Below are positions 1 through 8,290 of a stretch of 64,000 nt of DNA, piece after piece. The first letter of the stretch is position 1. The number at the start of each line of letters is the position of its first letter. This stretch comes from Fusibacter bizertensis (GTDB taxonomy: Bacteria > Bacillota > Clostridia > Peptostreptococcales > Acidaminobacteraceae). Both the position numbers and the translations under genes were made by a program. A model generated the notes under the pieces. The model was not told where the DNA came from. It searched no databases and worked only from the letters and a program-made list of their open reading frames with translations. The stretch is taken from positions 1 to 64,000 of the forward strand of contig NZ_JARYZI010000001.1 of the NCBI RefSeq assembly GCF_029914245.1, read 5' to 3'.

Positions 1-263
1 CAAGTATACTCAAACGATATAAAAGCTCAGGGAAAATCTCAGCATCACTTCTTATGGTGCTCTATTTTTTCAATATCATTATTGCCTTAAGTCAAAAACT
101 TGATTTCTTGAAATATCTTACACCTTTTAAATATTTTGAAGCCAGTACATTGCTAAAAAATGGTGCTTTCGAGCTCAAGTACCTGATACTTTCACTTATA
201 ATTGTCATCGTTAGTATCATTGGAACTTATACGGTCTATCCACGAAGAGATTTGAGAATTTAA
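1..263 (+). CDS. ABC-2 type transporter permease, C-terminal end (partial)
   Basis: The reading frame is open from base 3 to a TAA at 261-263, so the gene begins before the window. The visible 86 residues hold one hydrophobic segment near the start, a loop with FLKYLTPFKYFEA, and a second hydrophobic segment (LILSLIIVIVSIIGTYTVY) ending in a short basic tail, RRDLRI. The PFKYF loop followed by a last helix and a YxxRRDL end is the usual C-terminus of ABC-2 (exporter) permeases; that assignment rests on family resemblance. The partner ATPase would be expected upstream, outside the window. An internal ATG at 54 is not a start. Confidence 0.6.
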   Translation, partial: SILKRYKSSGKISASLLMVLYFFNIIIALSQKLDFLKYLTPFKYFEASTLLKNGAFELKYLILSLIIVIVSIIGTYTVYPRRDLRI

Positions 264-301
264 TAAAATAAAAATAGACGCGTCATTAAACAGGGGGACG
301 T

Positions 302-1387
302 ATGCTTATCAGATATGCTACAGAAAAAGATATACCATCATGGCAAATGTTGGCCAAAGATGTTTCAGATATTTTTAGAGCACCTCTAATGTCTGAAGAT
401 CCTGAATTTATATCCTACATAAATTCAAAGATCATAAAGGACGAAGCGCTTGTTGCAGTAGACTTAATATCACAAAACTGTATGGGGTTCATTGGTTTTT
501 CAAGAAAGAATAATAGAATCTCTTGGTTTGGCGTTTATAAGCAACATACAGGTAAGGGAATTGGCTCTAAGTTGTTAAAAGCTGCACTTGATATATTAGA
601 TCGAACACGAGAAATTACGGTAGAAACTTTTAGAGAAAGTTACGAACCCGGTGCAGCGGCAAGACATATCTACAAAAAATTTGGTTTTATAGATGTGGAC
701 AATACACTTTACGACAAAACCGGTAACTCAATTTGTAAAATGGCACTCAAACCTTATAAAGAAGAAACATTTAGTTATGTTGAAGAAACATTTCATAACA
801 ACAAAAACTTTTATCCCATGAAAATGATCAGAGAAATCCATCATTATGATTTAAGTCTTGATACACCTTCAGAAATTTCTGAAAATCGTGTTAAATATGA
901 AATCCGTAAAGCTGCAAGAGCAGTTCTTTTAAACCCCAATGGTGAAATCTTTCTTTTACATGTAACTAAAGATAAGTACTATAAATTACCAGGTGGAGGT
1001 ATCGAAGAAAACGAAGACCTACTTGATGCTCTTAGAAGAGAAGTTCTAGAAGAAGTAGGATGCCCAATCGATATCATTGCACCCATTGGATCAGTGATTG
1101 AATACAGAAAATATTTCGAACAATTACAGTTCTCATATGCTTTTTTATGCATACAAAACGGTCCAATTACACATACGCAATTTACTGATCAAGAAATAGA
1201 AGATGGCTTTATTGGCAACTGGTATTCTTATGATGCAGCCATAAACCTACTTGGTCAATTTCACGGAACTTCTTATATAGGAAAATTCATCACGAAAAGG
1301 GACTTTGACATCCTTGTTGAATCAAAGGAACAAATCAACAAAATACTTGGTGAAGGGGAGTTCAATGATTCGGTTGGCTACAATTAA
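302..1387 (+). CDS. GNAT acetyltransferase fused to Nudix hydrolase
   Basis: A 361-residue two-domain protein. Residues 1-150 form a GNAT acetyltransferase fold, with the acetyl-CoA loop HTGKGIGSKLL near residue 81 and the late motif ARHIYKKFGF. Residues 205-345 form a Nudix hydrolase, with a complete Nudix box starting near residue 230 (GGGIEENE, then RREVLEEVG), so metal-dependent nucleoside-diphosphate-X hydrolysis is expected. Substrates cannot be read from sequence. A strong AGGGGGACGT ribosome site precedes the ATG. The next gene, another GNAT enzyme, starts inside the last codons of this one, so the two are translationally coupled. Confidence 0.85.
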   Translation: MLIRYATEKDIPSWQMLAKDVSDIFRAPLMSEDPEFISYINSKIIKDEALVAVDLISQNCMGFIGFSRKNNRISWFGVYKQHTGKGIGSKLLKAALDILDRTREITVETFRESYEPGAAARHIYKKFGFIDVDNTLYDKTGNSICKMALKPYKEETFSYVEETFHNNKNFYPMKMIREIHHYDLSLDTPSEISENRVKYEIRKAARAVLLNPNGEIFLLHVTKDKYYKLPGGGIEENEDLLDALRREVLEEVGCPIDIIAPIGSVIEYRKYFEQLQFSYAFLCIQNGPITHTQFTDQEIEDGFIGNWYSYDAAINLLGQFHGTSYIGKFITKRDFDILVESKEQINKILGEGEFNDSVGYN

Positions 1388-1877
1388 CGATGCACCAAGA
1401 ATCGCCGAAATTAGTATTTACGGCTGGAGAACTGCTTATAAAAATTTGCTTCCTGAAACTTATCTCTATGGGAAACTCAGCACCATTAAACGCTATGAAA
1501 TCTTACAAAAACAATTAGCCTCAAATGATTCATACTTTGTTTTTGAGGATGATCAGACTGGCCTTATAAAAGCTTTTATGGTGATTTCAGATTCAAGAGA
1601 TCAACTATCCTTAGAAGAAAGTTCATTACCATCGCATGAACTAATTGCTATATATGTAGAACCTGCCTTTAAAGGACAGGGAATTGGAACGCAAATGATA
1701 AAATACTTTGAACAACTTGCTTATGAGTTGCAGAAATCACATACAATCATCTGGGTATTAAAAGAGAATTTTTCTAGTATAAAGTTTTATGAAAAAAATG
1801 GCTACAAATTCGATGGCAAAACCAAGAAGCTTGAACCATTTGGCCTTGAAGAAGTAAGGCTTAGTAAAATGAAGTGA
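1365..1877 (+). CDS. GNAT family N-acetyltransferase
   Basis: A 170-residue GNAT acetyltransferase. It starts MIRLATINDAP, has the acetyl-CoA binding loop FKGQGIGTQMI near residue 105, and the C-terminal SSIKFYEKNGYKFDG motif typical of the family. The ATG at 1365 is chosen because AAGGGGAG lies four bases upstream and the protein then begins where the domain begins; a longer frame from 1305 would only add residues read out of frame through the upstream gene. It overlaps the GNAT-Nudix gene by 23 bases. Acceptor unknown. Confidence 0.85.
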   Translation: MIRLATINDAPRIAEISIYGWRTAYKNLLPETYLYGKLSTIKRYEILQKQLASNDSYFVFEDDQTGLIKAFMVISDSRDQLSLEESSLPSHELIAIYVEPAFKGQGIGTQMIKYFEQLAYELQKSHTIIWVLKENFSSIKFYEKNGYKFDGKTKKLEPFGLEEVRLSKMK

Positions 1878-1914
1878 ATTAATGTAAAATGATTGATTTT
1901 AATTCAAAAAATAA

Positions 1915-1948
1915 AACTACCTCAAATGCTATAATGAGGTAGTTTTTT
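1915..1948 (+). terminator. Intrinsic terminator after the acetyltransferase pair
   Basis: Inverted repeat AACTACCTCA / TGAGGTAGTT separated by 10 bases and followed by six T. It lies 38 bases after the stop of the GNAT gene and before the tetR promoter. Confidence 0.85.
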
Positions 1949-1987
1949 CTGGTGTAAAAAAAAATCCGATTTTTCAAAACAAACTGA

Positions 1988-2016
1988 TTGACCGGTCGGT
2001 CTTTTAGTTGTATAAT
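1988..2016 (+). promoter_or_regulatory. tetR promoter with overlapping TetR-type operator
   Basis: TTGACC (1988-1993) and TATAAT (2011-2016) are 17 bases apart. The near-palindrome GACCGGTCGGTC (1990-2001) overlaps the -35 box. GACCGACCGGTC-like half sites are typical of AcrR/TetR operators, so autorepression by the following gene is likely (inference). Confidence 0.8.
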
Positions 2017-2046
2017 TTAGTTAAGCAATACAAGTTGGAGGTAAAA

Positions 2047-2676
2047 ATGAATCAACAAGATAAGCGATTTGAAAAAGGAGAAGAAACTTATAGACGCGTC
2101 ATACAAGCAGCACTTGAAATTATTTCTGAACAAGGTGTGAGTGGAATAACTGCATCAAAATTATCTGAAAGATCAAAGATTAGTAAAAGTAGCGTTTTTC
2201 ATCACTTCTCATCAACTCAAGAGATTCCAGCAGCTGTTTTAAAGACGATCATGGAGATGATGATTAGACCTTTTGAATTGCCAGGGTCTAATGTAACGTT
2301 AGAGCAGTTTTTAATTGATCTGGGTGACGCACTTTTTAACATGGCAGAAGAACAAAGATATGTATATAAAGCATTTTTCTCGTTTTACCACGAAAGTATG
2401 TTCAACGAAGTATTAAGAGGTATGATAAAAACCTATTTGTATGCCTCAAAATCTGATTTGAAAAAGTTGTTGATCCAAGCTTTAGACGAGTGGAAAACGA
2501 CACCTCATGATGAAGAAGAAAAAAATATAAGAGAACTTGAAGCAGAACAAATGAGTCTTTTGTTAATCTCAACTTTAGATGGTATTGGGTTACATTTACT
2601 TATGGGTGAGTCCGTACTGTCTTATAAAAATGCATGGCAGATGCAAGTAAAAAGTTTAAGGAGATATTTTCTATGA
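2047..2676 (+). CDS. TetR/AcrR family transcriptional regulator
   Basis: A 209-residue regulator. Residues 11-60 are a TetR DNA-binding domain (RRVIQAALEIISEQGVSGIT, then ASKLSERSKISKSSVFHHF, ending in the family HHFSS element). The remainder is a helical ligand domain of unknown ligand. The ATG at 2047 follows TTGGAGGTAAAA; an upstream TTG in the same frame lies within the promoter and is rejected. The stop overlaps the next start (ATGA), so regulator, membrane protein and acetyltransferase form one operon controlled by the GACCGGTCGGTC operator. Confidence 0.9.
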   Translation: MNQQDKRFEKGEETYRRVIQAALEIISEQGVSGITASKLSERSKISKSSVFHHFSSTQEIPAAVLKTIMEMMIRPFELPGSNVTLEQFLIDLGDALFNMAEEQRYVYKAFFSFYHESMFNEVLRGMIKTYLYASKSDLKKLLIQALDEWKTTPHDEEEKNIRELEAEQMSLLLISTLDGIGLHLLMGESVLSYKNAWQMQVKSLRRYFL

Positions 2677-3218
2677 AAACAATTAAAATTCCAACATTTT
2701 TCCATGAAATATTAGGAGAAAGTCAAACGAAGATTGAATTAATAACCATTATGTGTTTTGCAGTTGTAGCCACAGCTACAGTACTTTATGGAACAATGTC
2801 TGAGTGGACAAGTTTAGGTGCATTAAAGCTAAGTGTTCTGATTTTACTTTATTTTGATATTTCTGGTGGCGTTATTGCGAACTTAAGTTATGGCACCAAC
2901 CAACATTATAAAGTCAGTGTAAAAAGACGTCTTATATTTATTGCGATTCATATTCAGCCGTTACTTTTATCATTGGTTTTCTCTAATAGCTGGTGGATCT
3001 GCTTCTCGGTCTGGGGATATACAATTATCTCATCACTTTTAGTCAATCAATTTTATGGTCATCCAAGTCAAAAGATAATAGGGGGATTAATGTTGTTCAT
3101 TGGCCTCATAGGATTACAGTTAATACCAGCTAATATTGTTGCACTTCAGATTATTTTGATGCTCTTTATGATAAAAGTGATCTATAGTTTTAGTGTGGAC
3201 CATTATGCAAGTCGCTAA
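2673..3218 (+). CDS. Multi-pass membrane protein of unknown function
   Basis: A 181-residue hydrophobic protein with five to six predicted membrane segments (near residues 20-42, 50-70, 93-112, 115-137, 145-163 and 164-178). I do not recognise the family. It starts in the ATGA overlap with the tetR stop, with AAGGAGATAT as ribosome site, and its own end overlaps the following acetyltransferase. Being co-transcribed behind an AcrR-like regulator suggests a role in export, membrane adaptation or modification of a toxic compound, but nothing in the sequence proves it. Confidence 0.7.
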   Translation: MKTIKIPTFFHEILGESQTKIELITIMCFAVVATATVLYGTMSEWTSLGALKLSVLILLYFDISGGVIANLSYGTNQHYKVSVKRRLIFIAIHIQPLLLSLVFSNSWWICFSVWGYTIISSLLVNQFYGHPSQKIIGGLMLFIGLIGLQLIPANIVALQIILMLFMIKVIYSFSVDHYASR

Positions 3219-3786
3219 GTGGTTGGTTGATACTTTCGAAGCGGATCCCATGTTTCGATATGTTTTCGGTCAACAAAAAAAGAAGATGGAATCATTTTTC
3301 AATTTCCTAACGCGTAAGTCTAGCATTCTACATGAATGGGTTGTAACAGAAGAAGAAAATGGCGTCCCATTTGCTATCGCATTTGTGGAGACACCCAAAA
3401 GCAAAAAAGGCATATACATGTTCTTAAACCTCAAGTTTTGGAGTGAAACAATTCATTTAATCAAAGGAATAGGATTCCGAGGCTTTTCCAAATTGAATCA
3501 TTACATGAAGTTAACTTCATCAGTAAGACTAAAGGAAAATCATTATTATTTGGTACTGATAGGTGTAGATGTAGCACATCAAGGAAACGGTGCTGGTAAA
3601 CGTTTATTAAATAAAATTCATACTAGGGTAGACAATGATGATACTTCCACTGGAATTGGTTTAGATACAGAAAACCGTAATAATGTGACGTATTATGAGC
3701 ACTTTGGCTATAAACTAGTAGAAGTAAAGCAACTAGGTGAAATAGAAGTATATTGTATGTTTCGAGGGAAAAATGCACAGGTATAA
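3205..3786 (+). CDS. GNAT family N-acetyltransferase, third gene of the tetR operon
   Basis: A 193-residue protein. The core GNAT signature is in the second half: VDVAHQGNGAGKRLLNKIH (acetyl-CoA pyrophosphate loop) near residue 125, then NVTYYEHFGYKLVE, which is the usual end of the fold. The ATG at 3205 overlaps the preceding stop by 14 bases; a GTG at 3193 in the same frame is possible. Its position behind tetR and a membrane protein hints at modification of the compound sensed by TetR. Acceptor unknown. Confidence 0.8.
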   Translation: MQVAKWLVDTFEADPMFRYVFGQQKKKMESFFNFLTRKSSILHEWVVTEEENGVPFAIAFVETPKSKKGIYMFLNLKFWSETIHLIKGIGFRGFSKLNHYMKLTSSVRLKENHYYLVLIGVDVAHQGNGAGKRLLNKIHTRVDNDDTSTGIGLDTENRNNVTYYEHFGYKLVEVKQLGEIEVYCMFRGKNAQV

Positions 3787-3790
3787 CTTT

Positions 3791-3834
3791 AATGCCGTAG
3801 AATCAATATTCAAATTGATTCTACGGCATTTTTC
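3791..3834 (+). terminator. Strong intrinsic terminator, possibly bidirectional
   Basis: A 17-base perfect inverted repeat (AATGCCGTAGAATCAAT and its complement) with a 6-base loop, followed by TTTTTC. It lies six bases after the acetyltransferase stop and faces the minus-strand DUF2156 gene. Confidence 0.9.
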
Positions 3835-3853
3835 TTAGTTTAACATTTATATT

Positions 3854-3886
3854 AAATTACATACTTGTAAAAATTACATACTTGTA
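3854..3886. repeat. Two perfect 16-bp direct repeats
   Basis: AAATTACATACTTGTA occurs at 3854-3869 and again at 3871-3886; looser relatives (ACTACAAATTTATATTGA, TTTACATATTA) follow up to about 3925. The block lies between two convergent genes. No function is apparent; slippage of an AT-rich spacer is the simplest reading. Confidence 0.6.
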
Positions 3887-3953
3887 TTAAACTACAAATT
3901 TATATTGATTTACATATTATCAGTAATTTTTTCATAAACATCTAAACATTCGA

Positions 3954-4970
3954 TTAGTAAATAACTTTAATATTATATTTAGCAATCAATGTAATTGGAT
4001 GATAGGACTGTTTGGCTTTTTTGATCCCCTCAATGCCCATATCTTGTTCTCTGTTCACATAGATACACTGCTCTTTAACGAGATTGGCAAGTGAGTAATT
4101 AATCGCAGTATATGCCCCCATCACATCAGCTGCAGCTTTTTCAATGTGCACAAGAAAAGTATCATTCTGAATAAGTTCTCCAAAAGTTAGTGCTACTGGC
4201 GTATGATCTAAGTAAATCACGATACCAATTAAGCCTTTTCGACTATATGCATTCCATTCATTTAAGATGCGATAAATACCATTGTACTCATGGCAAAGAT
4301 CATATGTTTCGCCACATCCATTAGCAATACACCAGTTTCTTGCAGCGGTGAGCGCATCATTTGCATTTGATGTGTCAATCGGTGAGATCACATACCGACC
4401 TTCATAGTTTTTGAAAAATTGATTCAAATGATTTTTTTTCTTGTGAAATTTGTTACCCGAAAGATTTGCAAGATTCTCAACCAAATATATATAATCATAG
4501 TCATCTTCGTTTGTATGAATATCTAATTTTACTTTTAAGTTTGAATTAAATAAAGCCTCGTCAGAATCAACATAAACAGTTAAAAACTGTTTAAACTCTT
4601 CGCTTACATGTCTAAAAACTATCCTAAATTTATATTGCGCCATATAATCAAATAGCATCTTTGTCGCTTTAGATAAGGCTGATAAATCTAAACTATCACC
4701 AACCGGTTCTGAAAGCATCATTTGATTAATATTATCTGGATGATAAACAAACCATACATAACCGCCGAGTTCAATATAGTGCAAATTGTATTTTTTATAC
4801 CATATTGATAAATTAGTTAAATTAAGTTCACTCACGTGCGAAGTGTATTTCGTATAGTAAGGTCTTAATTTATCATACGCTTCAGGCGAAAAGGGGACAA
4901 AAATATCATATTCGTTATTCAACACTTTATCAGTTATTTCTTCAATTTGTATTTTATTAAAAGCATTCAT
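3954..4970 (-). CDS. DUF2156 (phosphatidylglycerol lysyltransferase C-terminal-like) protein
   Basis: A 338-residue soluble protein. It resembles the DUF2156 group, a tandem GNAT-fold family related to the catalytic domain of MprF: the middle carries LSGNKFHKKKNHLNQFFKNY and the end carries EQDMGIEGIKKAKQSYHP, both typical. Bacterial members without the MprF membrane part may transfer an aminoacyl or acyl group; the actual substrate is unknown. The ATG at 4970 is preferred because AGAGGTG sits six bases upstream; a GTG nine bases earlier lies inside that ribosome site. It stands alone, with a terminator on its far side. Confidence 0.8.
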   Translation of the reverse strand: MNAFNKIQIEEITDKVLNNEYDIFVPFSPEAYDKLRPYYTKYTSHVSELNLTNLSIWYKKYNLHYIELGGYVWFVYHPDNINQMMLSEPVGDSLDLSALSKATKMLFDYMAQYKFRIVFRHVSEEFKQFLTVYVDSDEALFNSNLKVKLDIHTNEDDYDYIYLVENLANLSGNKFHKKKNHLNQFFKNYEGRYVISPIDTSNANDALTAARNWCIANGCGETYDLCHEYNGIYRILNEWNAYSRKGLIGIVIYLDHTPVALTFGELIQNDTFLVHIEKAAADVMGAYTAINYSLANLVKEQCIYVNREQDMGIEGIKKAKQSYHPITLIAKYNIKVIY

Positions 4971-5012
4971 AATATTCACCTCTAAACATGTATACCCAAG
5001 AATTCAATTGAT

Positions 5013-5082
5013 AAAAGGATAAAAGGTGTCAGGTCATAGTTAGCCTTTTGGCTAACTATGACCTGACACCTTTTATCCTTTT
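5013..5082. repeat. Palindromic repeat, complete copy 1
   Basis: Perfect 33-base arms (5013-5045 and 5050-5082) around a TTTT loop. The core arm reads AAAAGGTGTCAGGTCATAG followed by TTAGCC; outside the core the stem is extended by AAAAGGAT paired with ATCCTTTT. It lies 10 bases beyond the stop of the minus-strand reductase gene, and the T-rich flank lets it work as a terminator in either direction. Confidence 0.95.
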
Positions 5083-5091
5083 TTATCTTAT

Positions 5092-7056
5092 TTAGTTATT
5101 TAATTCTTGGGCAGCATACGTGCCGCCTAATCTACCTGATGTAAATGAGTAACCGATGCCTACACCATTGCCTACATAAGTGTCATTGAATAGTACGCCT
5201 TCTGATTCAAGACCAACAGCATACAAACCTTTCAATGGCACTCTATTATCATTAAGCACTTGGAACTTAGCGTTTACTAATAGACCACCCACTGAACCAA
5301 GGTTGTTGATTTCAGCTTTAATTGCATAGTAAGGACCTTCAGTACCCATCTCAGAAAGGTAAGCTGAATCTTTTCCAAAAGCTTCATCCTTACCCGTTGC
5401 AATTGCATTTTGATATTGATTAAAAGATTCTTTAAAAAGTTCAACATCCATCCCAGCATTCTTTGCTAAGTCTTCAACGGAACTACCTTTATAGCCATCT
5501 CCATTTGCAACCATTTGGTCTAAAACTGAAGCTATATTTTCCCATGGTGTATCAAGGGTAAACTGATCTGAAAAATCTGCATAAAATTCTGGTGGCATAC
5601 CTGGAAGTCTAGGTGCTTCTATTCCTTGCATACCTAAAGTTTGAAGTTTATCAATTTGCTCTTGTGAAACAATAACATAATGATATGCACCGTTAAAGGC
5701 ACTTGTATTCGCTGCAGCAACAGCTGTTAATGTCGCTGCTTCATCTCTAAAACGTGCACCAGATGGACCAACGTTCATAACTGTTGGTAAGTAGGTAAGC
5801 ATTAAAGGATAACTTGCTTCAAAACTTGAGTATTCTTTCTTAAGTTTTGAAGTTGCTGATGCTAGAGTTTGATGTAGCATTTGACCACCAACATTGTCAG
5901 GTATTTTAGCACCTGCATCCCATGCCATTTTTAATCCTTCGCCAACATTTTGACCAAGTCCACCATTGATTCCTTCAAATCCGAACAATTCTTTTACCAT
6001 TTCAGCATTTGCAGCATATCCACCGGTTGCTAGGATCACAATTTTAGCGTGAATTTCAACTTTTGTACCATCTAACTTCTCAGCAACTAAACCAGTAATT
6101 GCACCGTTTTCGTCTGTAATCAATGATTTACCTGTTGTTTCAGTCATTAACATACCACCGTTTGCTTCAACTGATTCTGAAATCATATTTCTAAGTAGTC
6201 CTTGTCTCGTTTCATATGGTGGTAACATGTGAAGTTGTTCCCCAAAAAAATTGATAAATGTTGTATTGTATCCTTTTGAAGAAAGCCAGTCGTATGTTTC
6301 ACCAGATTTTACAACATATTGTCTTATCGCAGCAGCATCCACTCGCCAGTGATTGTTTACAATCCAACTAGAAATTTCATCTTCAACTGCTACCGTTAAG
6401 CCACTTGCAGTTGCCGCAGATGAATTATAAAATTTACCCGCCCAAGATAAATTGCTTGCACCACCAACCGTTGAAGTTTTTTCGATTAAAATTACTTTAC
6501 TACCTTCATCTGCCGCTGAAACTGCTGCTGAAACACCTGAAGCACCTGCTCCAACAACCACGATATCCGTATCATAAGTTTCAACTTTATCAGCAGCTGA
6601 TTTCACTACAGCTCTTGATTTTAAAACAGCAACATCGCCACCAGCCTCAAGAACTGCAGCTTCTACAGCTGATAAAAGTGCCTCACTTGAATACGATGCA
6701 CCTGAAACCGAGTCAATTCCAAGCGATTGAGATTCAAGAATTTGAGTTTTCATACTTTCTAATGCTTCTTTACCTATGCCTTCTGTTTCTTGTTGATTTA
6801 ATATTTCTATACTTTCGATTTTATCAGCAGAGAAGGTAACAGCTACTTCGATATTTCCTTCTTTACCTTCAGCAATACCATTAAATGTACCAACTGTGAA
6901 TGACACTTCACTTTCTGAACTCTCTGTTGATACGACTTCTGTTAATACTGCAGTTGTCTCTGTATCTGCAGAGTTGTTACTACAGCCTGTAAACATCCCC
7001 ATAATCATGATCACACACAACGATATGATCAGCCCTTTTTTAACTAACTTATTCAT
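5092..7056 (-). CDS. Secreted lipoprotein flavin reductase (FMN-binding plus FAD-binding domains, fumarate reductase-like)
   Basis: A 654-residue extracytoplasmic reductase. Residues 1-25 are a lipoprotein signal (MFTGC, Cys25). Residues 50-140 are an FMN_bind domain with DSVSGAS (SGAS at 118-121), the kind of Ser/Thr site to which ApbE links FMN covalently. From residue 164 a Rossmann motif DIVVVGAGASG opens an FAD-binding fumarate reductase/flavocytochrome c-like domain that runs to the end (GVGIGYSFTSGRLGGTYAA). Such proteins pass electrons from the membrane through FMN to FAD and reduce an external acceptor; the acceptor is unknown. ATG 7056 follows AGGAGGATTTG. The divergent MerR gene and the operator at 7118-7148 imply inducer control. 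Confidence 0.88.
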   Translation of the reverse strand: MNKLVKKGLIISLCVIMIMGMFTGCSNNSADTETTAVLTEVVSTESSESEVSFTVGTFNGIAEGKEGNIEVAVTFSADKIESIEILNQQETEGIGKEALESMKTQILESQSLGIDSVSGASYSSEALLSAVEAAVLEAGGDVAVLKSRAVVKSAADKVETYDTDIVVVGAGASGVSAAVSAADEGSKVILIEKTSTVGGASNLSWAGKFYNSSAATASGLTVAVEDEISSWIVNNHWRVDAAAIRQYVVKSGETYDWLSSKGYNTTFINFFGEQLHMLPPYETRQGLLRNMISESVEANGGMLMTETTGKSLITDENGAITGLVAEKLDGTKVEIHAKIVILATGGYAANAEMVKELFGFEGINGGLGQNVGEGLKMAWDAGAKIPDNVGGQMLHQTLASATSKLKKEYSSFEASYPLMLTYLPTVMNVGPSGARFRDEAATLTAVAAANTSAFNGAYHYVIVSQEQIDKLQTLGMQGIEAPRLPGMPPEFYADFSDQFTLDTPWENIASVLDQMVANGDGYKGSSVEDLAKNAGMDVELFKESFNQYQNAIATGKDEAFGKDSAYLSEMGTEGPYYAIKAEINNLGSVGGLLVNAKFQVLNDNRVPLKGLYAVGLESEGVLFNDTYVGNGVGIGYSFTSGRLGGTYAAQELNN

Positions 7057-7117
7057 CAAATCCTCCTGACTATTTCTTAACAATCATATTTGCAGATGGC
7101 CATCTACTTTTCACCTT

Positions 7118-7148
7118 ATGATAAACCTTAGTGCAATACCAAGGTCAA
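7118..7148 (-). promoter_or_regulatory. MerR-type promoter/operator of the flavin reductase
   Basis: On the minus strand TTGACC (7148-7143) and TATCAT (7123-7118) are 19 bases apart, the over-long spacing typical of MerR-activated promoters. The spacer carries an interrupted dyad, ACCTTGG...CTAAGGT. It lies about 62 bases before the reductase ATG. The -10 box is only a moderate match, as expected for an activator-dependent promoter. Confidence 0.75.
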
Positions 7149-7280
7149 GTGATATTCGAAATATATTGTCTATTGATTAAATTTCAATTTTTGCATAGAA
7201 TACTTTATGAACCAACGCACTTTTTAACAAATAACACTTACTACCCATAATTACGTAACATATAAAAAATAGGAGGCACC

Positions 7281-8117
7281 ATGCGCTATTCAATTGGCGA
7301 ATTTTCAGAATTAATCGGATTAACACCAGATACTTTACGTCTTTATGAAAAATACCATATTGTCAACCCAGTGAAAGACCCCAATAACGGTTACCGCTAT
7401 TATGACGATTTAGACGTTAGAAATCTCCTCGCGTGCAGGCGTTTTAGAAGCTTTGATTTTCCGCTAGAGATAGCAGCGGAGTTAACAGTCAGTCCAAATA
7501 TTGGTCGACTTGATGAAGCACTAAAAATTAAATTATCGGATATTGAGTCTGAAATTAAGCGCCTCGAGTGTATTAAAACTCAAATACATCAAACAATCAA
7601 TACTGTTGAATTGGCGTATAAACAAGTACAGAACCAATACCTTTCTCCAATTACTGAAGTTGAATTACAAGGCATTTATCGATTGATACAAACCAATGAA
7701 AACACTTTGAGTCGAGAAATTTATCCATATAAGCATGATATTTCAAAATGGATGGAAGCCCTTCCAGATGTTATGTACTCATTTAAAACAGACCTTCAAA
7801 AGGACAGTAATTCAACATATACATGGGGAATGGCAATTGAAGAATCTAAGATGATCACACATAACCTTATATCCAATGATTATCTTGAATATTTGCCAGC
7901 TTCAAATTATTTAAAAGGATTATATTTAGCACCTAATTCAGAATACATGTCATCTGATATTTACTTGCCTTTGATTGAGTATGCAAAGGTAAACGACCTA
8001 GTCTACGGTGATTTTGTATGGGGAAAATTAATATCAACCATAAATGTAAAAAATCAAAATTGTACCTTGATGGAGGTCTACTTAAAAGTTAGCAAAAAGG
8101 TGTCAGGTCATAGTTAG
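7281..8117 (+). CDS. MerR family transcriptional regulator
   Basis: A 278-residue regulator. Residues 1-70 are a MerR helix-turn-helix with wing (YSIGEFSELIGLTPDTLRLY, then NNGYRYYDDLDVRNLL). Residues 82-125 form the dimerisation coiled coil. Residues 130-278 are an effector domain that resembles GyrI-like small-molecule binding domains only loosely. It is divergent from the flavin reductase and probably activates it through the 19-bp-spacer promoter at 7118-7148. The last codons and stop come from a palindromic repeat: the tail KKVSGHS is repeat-encoded, so the original C-terminus may have differed. Confidence 0.88.
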   Translation: MRYSIGEFSELIGLTPDTLRLYEKYHIVNPVKDPNNGYRYYDDLDVRNLLACRRFRSFDFPLEIAAELTVSPNIGRLDEALKIKLSDIESEIKRLECIKTQIHQTINTVELAYKQVQNQYLSPITEVELQGIYRLIQTNENTLSREIYPYKHDISKWMEALPDVMYSFKTDLQKDSNSTYTWGMAIEESKMITHNLISNDYLEYLPASNYLKGLYLAPNSEYMSSDIYLPLIEYAKVNDLVYGDFVWGKLISTINVKNQNCTLMEVYLKVSKKVSGHS

Positions 8118-8151
8118 CCTTTTGGCTAACTATGACCTGACACCTTTTTGC
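8092..8151. repeat. Palindromic repeat, complete copy 2 (overlaps merR 3' end)
   Basis: Same core as the copy at 5013, with a TTTT loop and perfect arms extended by GCAA/TTGC rather than by GGAT/ATCC. The merR stop codon TAG (8115-8117) lies inside the left arm. The copy ends two bases before the -35 box of the thiamin operon promoter. Confidence 0.95.
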
Positions 8152-8152
8152 C

Positions 8153-8290
8153 TTGATGTTATTCTCTCCTCATGCTATAATAAATCGAATTTAATATTTC
8201 GGGAGCTCATGGATGGGCTGAGAGGGAACTTATAGTTTCGACCGTACCTGATTTGGATAATGCCAACGTAGGGAACACAACTGTGATTTT
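8153..8290 (+). promoter_or_regulatory. TPP riboswitch with its promoter
   Basis: Promoter TTGATG (8153-8158), 17 bases, TATAAT (8176-8181). The aptamer runs about 8199-8277 and shows the THI-box signature: CGGGAGC near the start, GGGCTGAGAGGG (8215-8226), ACCTGATTTGGATAATGCC (8246-8264) and CGTAGGGAA. It is expected to bind thiamin pyrophosphate and stop transcription of the salvage operon by favouring the terminator that follows. Confidence 0.95.

Noticed and set aside
2008-2046. Upstream TTG start for tetR
   Set aside because: It overlaps the -10 box and lacks a ribosome site; ATG 2047 has GGAGG.
6405-6839. 144-codon open frame on the plus strand, rich in Leu, Gln and His
   Set aside because: It is opposite the flavin reductase gene, has odd composition and no ribosome site; it is a shadow of the reductase coding strand.
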